Positions 4,382-5,610 of a stretch of DNA of 5,610 nucleotides are shown piece by piece. Source of the stretch: Desulfobacterales bacterium (lineage in GTDB: Bacteria; Desulfobacterota; Desulfobacteria; Desulfobacterales; C00003060); NCBI GenBank assembly GCA_030668505.1, contig DAOUTV010000150.1, forward strand, positions 1 through 5,610. Reading direction: 5' to 3'. Position 1 is the first letter of the stretch; the number at the start of each line of letters is the position of its first letter. The position numbers were made by a program, and so were the translations under genes. Under the pieces are notes generated by a model. The model made no database searches. It was not told where the DNA came from and saw only the letters and a program-made list of their open reading frames with translations.

Positions 4382-4440
4382 GGATTTCGGATTTATCCTT
4401 TTTACCAAAGCGCTCAAAACGGCAGAGCCTTTTCAATTCT

Positions 4441-4460
4441 CACCCCGGCAAGCCGGGATG
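4441..4460 (-). terminator. Hairpin just after murJ, possible terminator
   Basis: The stem of 4441-4448 with 4453-4460 surrounds CAAG. In minus-strand RNA all eight positions can pair (one as G-U), whereas plus-strand RNA has one C-A mismatch, so it suits the murJ transcript. It begins 17 bases past the murJ stop. No T-run follows (the flank reads GAGAATTG), so termination is uncertain. Confidence 0.45.
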
Positions 4461-4477
4461 GATTATTTATGATTTAG

Positions 4478-5610
4478 CTATCCATGCTTTTTGCTAATGC
4501 CCGCCCTAACGATATTGATAATAGTGCCCACTTCCCGGCATTTGAAAAGTGAGGCACATCCGCCGTAAATGACAGAGCCGCCAACAACACTGCCTAATAC
4601 CCATGACACGAGGTACCACGCACTCTGGCCGCACATGGGGACTGCCCAAAGAGCCACAAGAGCGATGATACCACCCATGACAGCCGCCGAGGCAGTGGAT
4701 TTTAGTACGGATCGCACCATATCACGAGCCCCGATTCGACCCAAACGGTTTTTTAGGGCGCAGATCAGTAATACCAGATTTACCCCTGAAGACAGCGATG
4801 TGGCAAGGGCCAGCCCACCGTGCCGCATTGGTCCCATAAGCAAAACAGATAAGGCAATGTTTACCAGAAGAGAAATGACGGCAATCTTAACCGGGGTTTT
4901 GGTATCCTGAAGGGCATAGAAAGTTGCAACAACAATGCGCACGCCTGAGAATGCCCATAGGCCAATGGCATAGTAGAGAAGGGCTTCAGCAGTCAAGCGT
5001 GTTGTGTCATGATCAAAGGCTCCTCTCTGAAAAAGAAGCTGCACGATCGGCTCCCGCAGGATTATCAGTCCTGTCATTGCTGGGATGGAAACAAAGAAAA
5101 CCAACTTCAGGGCATAAGAAAAGGAAGCCCGCAGCCCTTCCATATCCCCTGTTGCTGCCTGCCTGGACAGGCTGGGCAACACAGCCGTAGCAAGGGCAAT
5201 GGCAAACACGCCAAGAGGAAATTGGACTAACCGGTCAGCATAATAAAGATAGGAGACACTGCCTTCCGGGAGGAGCGAGGCAAGCAGGGTTCCTACAAGG
5301 ATGTTAATCTGATACACAGCAGCTCCAAACACGGCCGGCGTCATCAACAGCGCTATCCGCTTGACGGCTGCATGGTACAAAGGGCTCTTCACCAACAGAT
5401 GAAAGCCCTTTCGGATCATAAAGGGAATCTGAAGACCCAACTGTAAGCCCCCACCGACAATAACCCCTATGGCAAGACCTATTGATGGCTCTGACAGGCA
5501 GGGCGAAAGAAGCAATACCGAGCCGATCATGGCAACATTTAGCAATACAGGAGCAAGCGCTGGCGCTGCAAAATGACCGAGGCCATTTAGGATCCCCATA
5601 GCCAAGGCAA
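4478..5610 (-). CDS. murJ: Lipid II flippase MurJ (MviN family), 5' end outside the window
   Basis: At least 376 residues of a multi-pass inner-membrane protein of the MOP superfamily; full MurJ is about 510-530, so roughly the first 140-150 residues (the first four or so membrane segments) lie beyond the right edge. MurJ flips the peptidoglycan precursor lipid II to the periplasmic face. Family marks: GHFAAPALAPVLLNVAMIGS (visible residues 10-29) and SVSYLYYADRLVQFPLGVFA (116-135), whose Ser118, Asp124 and Arg125 match E. coli Ser263, Asp269 and Arg270 of the essential central cavity. ATAVLPSLSRQ and the YALQDTKTPVK segment follow; the latter is typical of the loop after segment 10. Hydrophobic segments continue to near the C-terminus, which ends in a basic KKHG tail. 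The frame is open to the edge, and a TTG at 5605 is an internal codon rather than a start. The stop is TAG at 4478-4480. Confidence 0.96.
   Translation of the reverse strand, partial: ALAMGILNGLGHFAAPALAPVLLNVAMIGSVLLLSPCLSEPSIGLAIGVIVGGGLQLGLQIPFMIRKGFHLLVKSPLYHAAVKRIALLMTPAVFGAAVYQINILVGTLLASLLPEGSVSYLYYADRLVQFPLGVFAIALATAVLPSLSRQAATGDMEGLRASFSYALKLVFFVSIPAMTGLIILREPIVQLLFQRGAFDHDTTRLTAEALLYYAIGLWAFSGVRIVVATFYALQDTKTPVKIAVISLLVNIALSVLLMGPMRHGGLALATSLSSGVNLVLLICALKNRLGRIGARDMVRSVLKSTASAAVMGGIIALVALWAVPMCGQSAWYLVSWVLGSVVGGSVIYGGCASLFKCREVGTIINIVRAGISKKHG

Larger units (their letters stand above)
4142..4477. other. Non-coding gap between murJ and ftsB
   Basis: These 336 bases hold no credible gene. 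From right to left, in the direction of transcription, they contain a GC-rich hairpin after murJ (4441-4460), an AT-rich stretch, a MITE-like repeat (4233-4381, with extra GATTTCG copies to 4395) and two hairpins (4202-4218 and 4173-4193). I found no convincing promoter for ftsB; any start site for the ftsB-aroQ-efp unit is probably within the gap. Confidence 0.75.

Noticed and set aside
4351..4395. CRISPR-like short repeats (GATTTCG units)
   Set aside because: The units are only 7 bases, unequally spaced and without spacer-sized intervals; they belong to the palindromic repeat.
4383..4440. Promoter for ftsB with GATAAA as -10 near 4395
   Set aside because: The -35 candidates TTTTGA or TTGAGC are poor matches or at 14-base spacing, and the MITE-like repeat lies between it and the gene.

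Overview
All seven recognisable protein genes lie on the minus strand, so transcription runs from the right edge of the window to the left. In transcription order they are: the 3' two-thirds of murJ (lipid II flippase), a FtsB/DivIC-type division protein, a TPR domain fused to a type II 3-dehydroquinase (AroQ-like), efp (elongation factor P), a winged-helix regulator with a C-terminal Rossmann-like domain, galE (UDP-glucose 4-epimerase), and a small exported ComEA-like helix-hairpin-helix protein. Moderate GC, strong AAGGAGG-type ribosome binding sites, K-type EF-P and the winged-helix/Rossmann regulator next to a nucleotide-sugar gene suggest a Gram-negative anaerobe of the Desulfobacterota (former Deltaproteobacteria). 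That placement is inferred from gene style and has not been tested by a search.

Right part (about 3030-5610): murJ and ftsB are envelope and division genes, separated by a 336-base gap. The gap holds a GC-rich hairpin just after murJ, a MITE-like repeat with 21-base inverted ends, and two tandem hairpins before ftsB. ftsB, aroQ and efp then follow closely (gaps of 30 and 6 bases) and are probably one transcript.

Middle part (735-2461): the regulator and galE form a pair 9 bases apart, behind a short promoter-like region with a TTGACA box and palindromic or directly repeated TTCATA/TGAAC motifs. The likely job is nucleotide-sugar supply for surface polysaccharide, perhaps under feedback control by the regulator.

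Left part (1-734): a 263-base gap after galE carries a 47-base imperfect palindrome and a promoter-like -35 box. The ComEA-like gene follows. Two long hairpins without a T-run fill the last 130 bases.

The most notable point is the AroQ-like protein. It keeps the dehydroquinase fold signatures but has lost the catalytic tyrosine (Ser instead), the THTS histidine (Arg instead) and much of the N-terminal signature, and it carries a TPR-containing N-terminal extension. Next in interest are the regulator-galE pair with its candidate operators and the MITE-like repeat. I saw no CRISPR array, tRNA, rRNA, intact transposase or obvious defence system.
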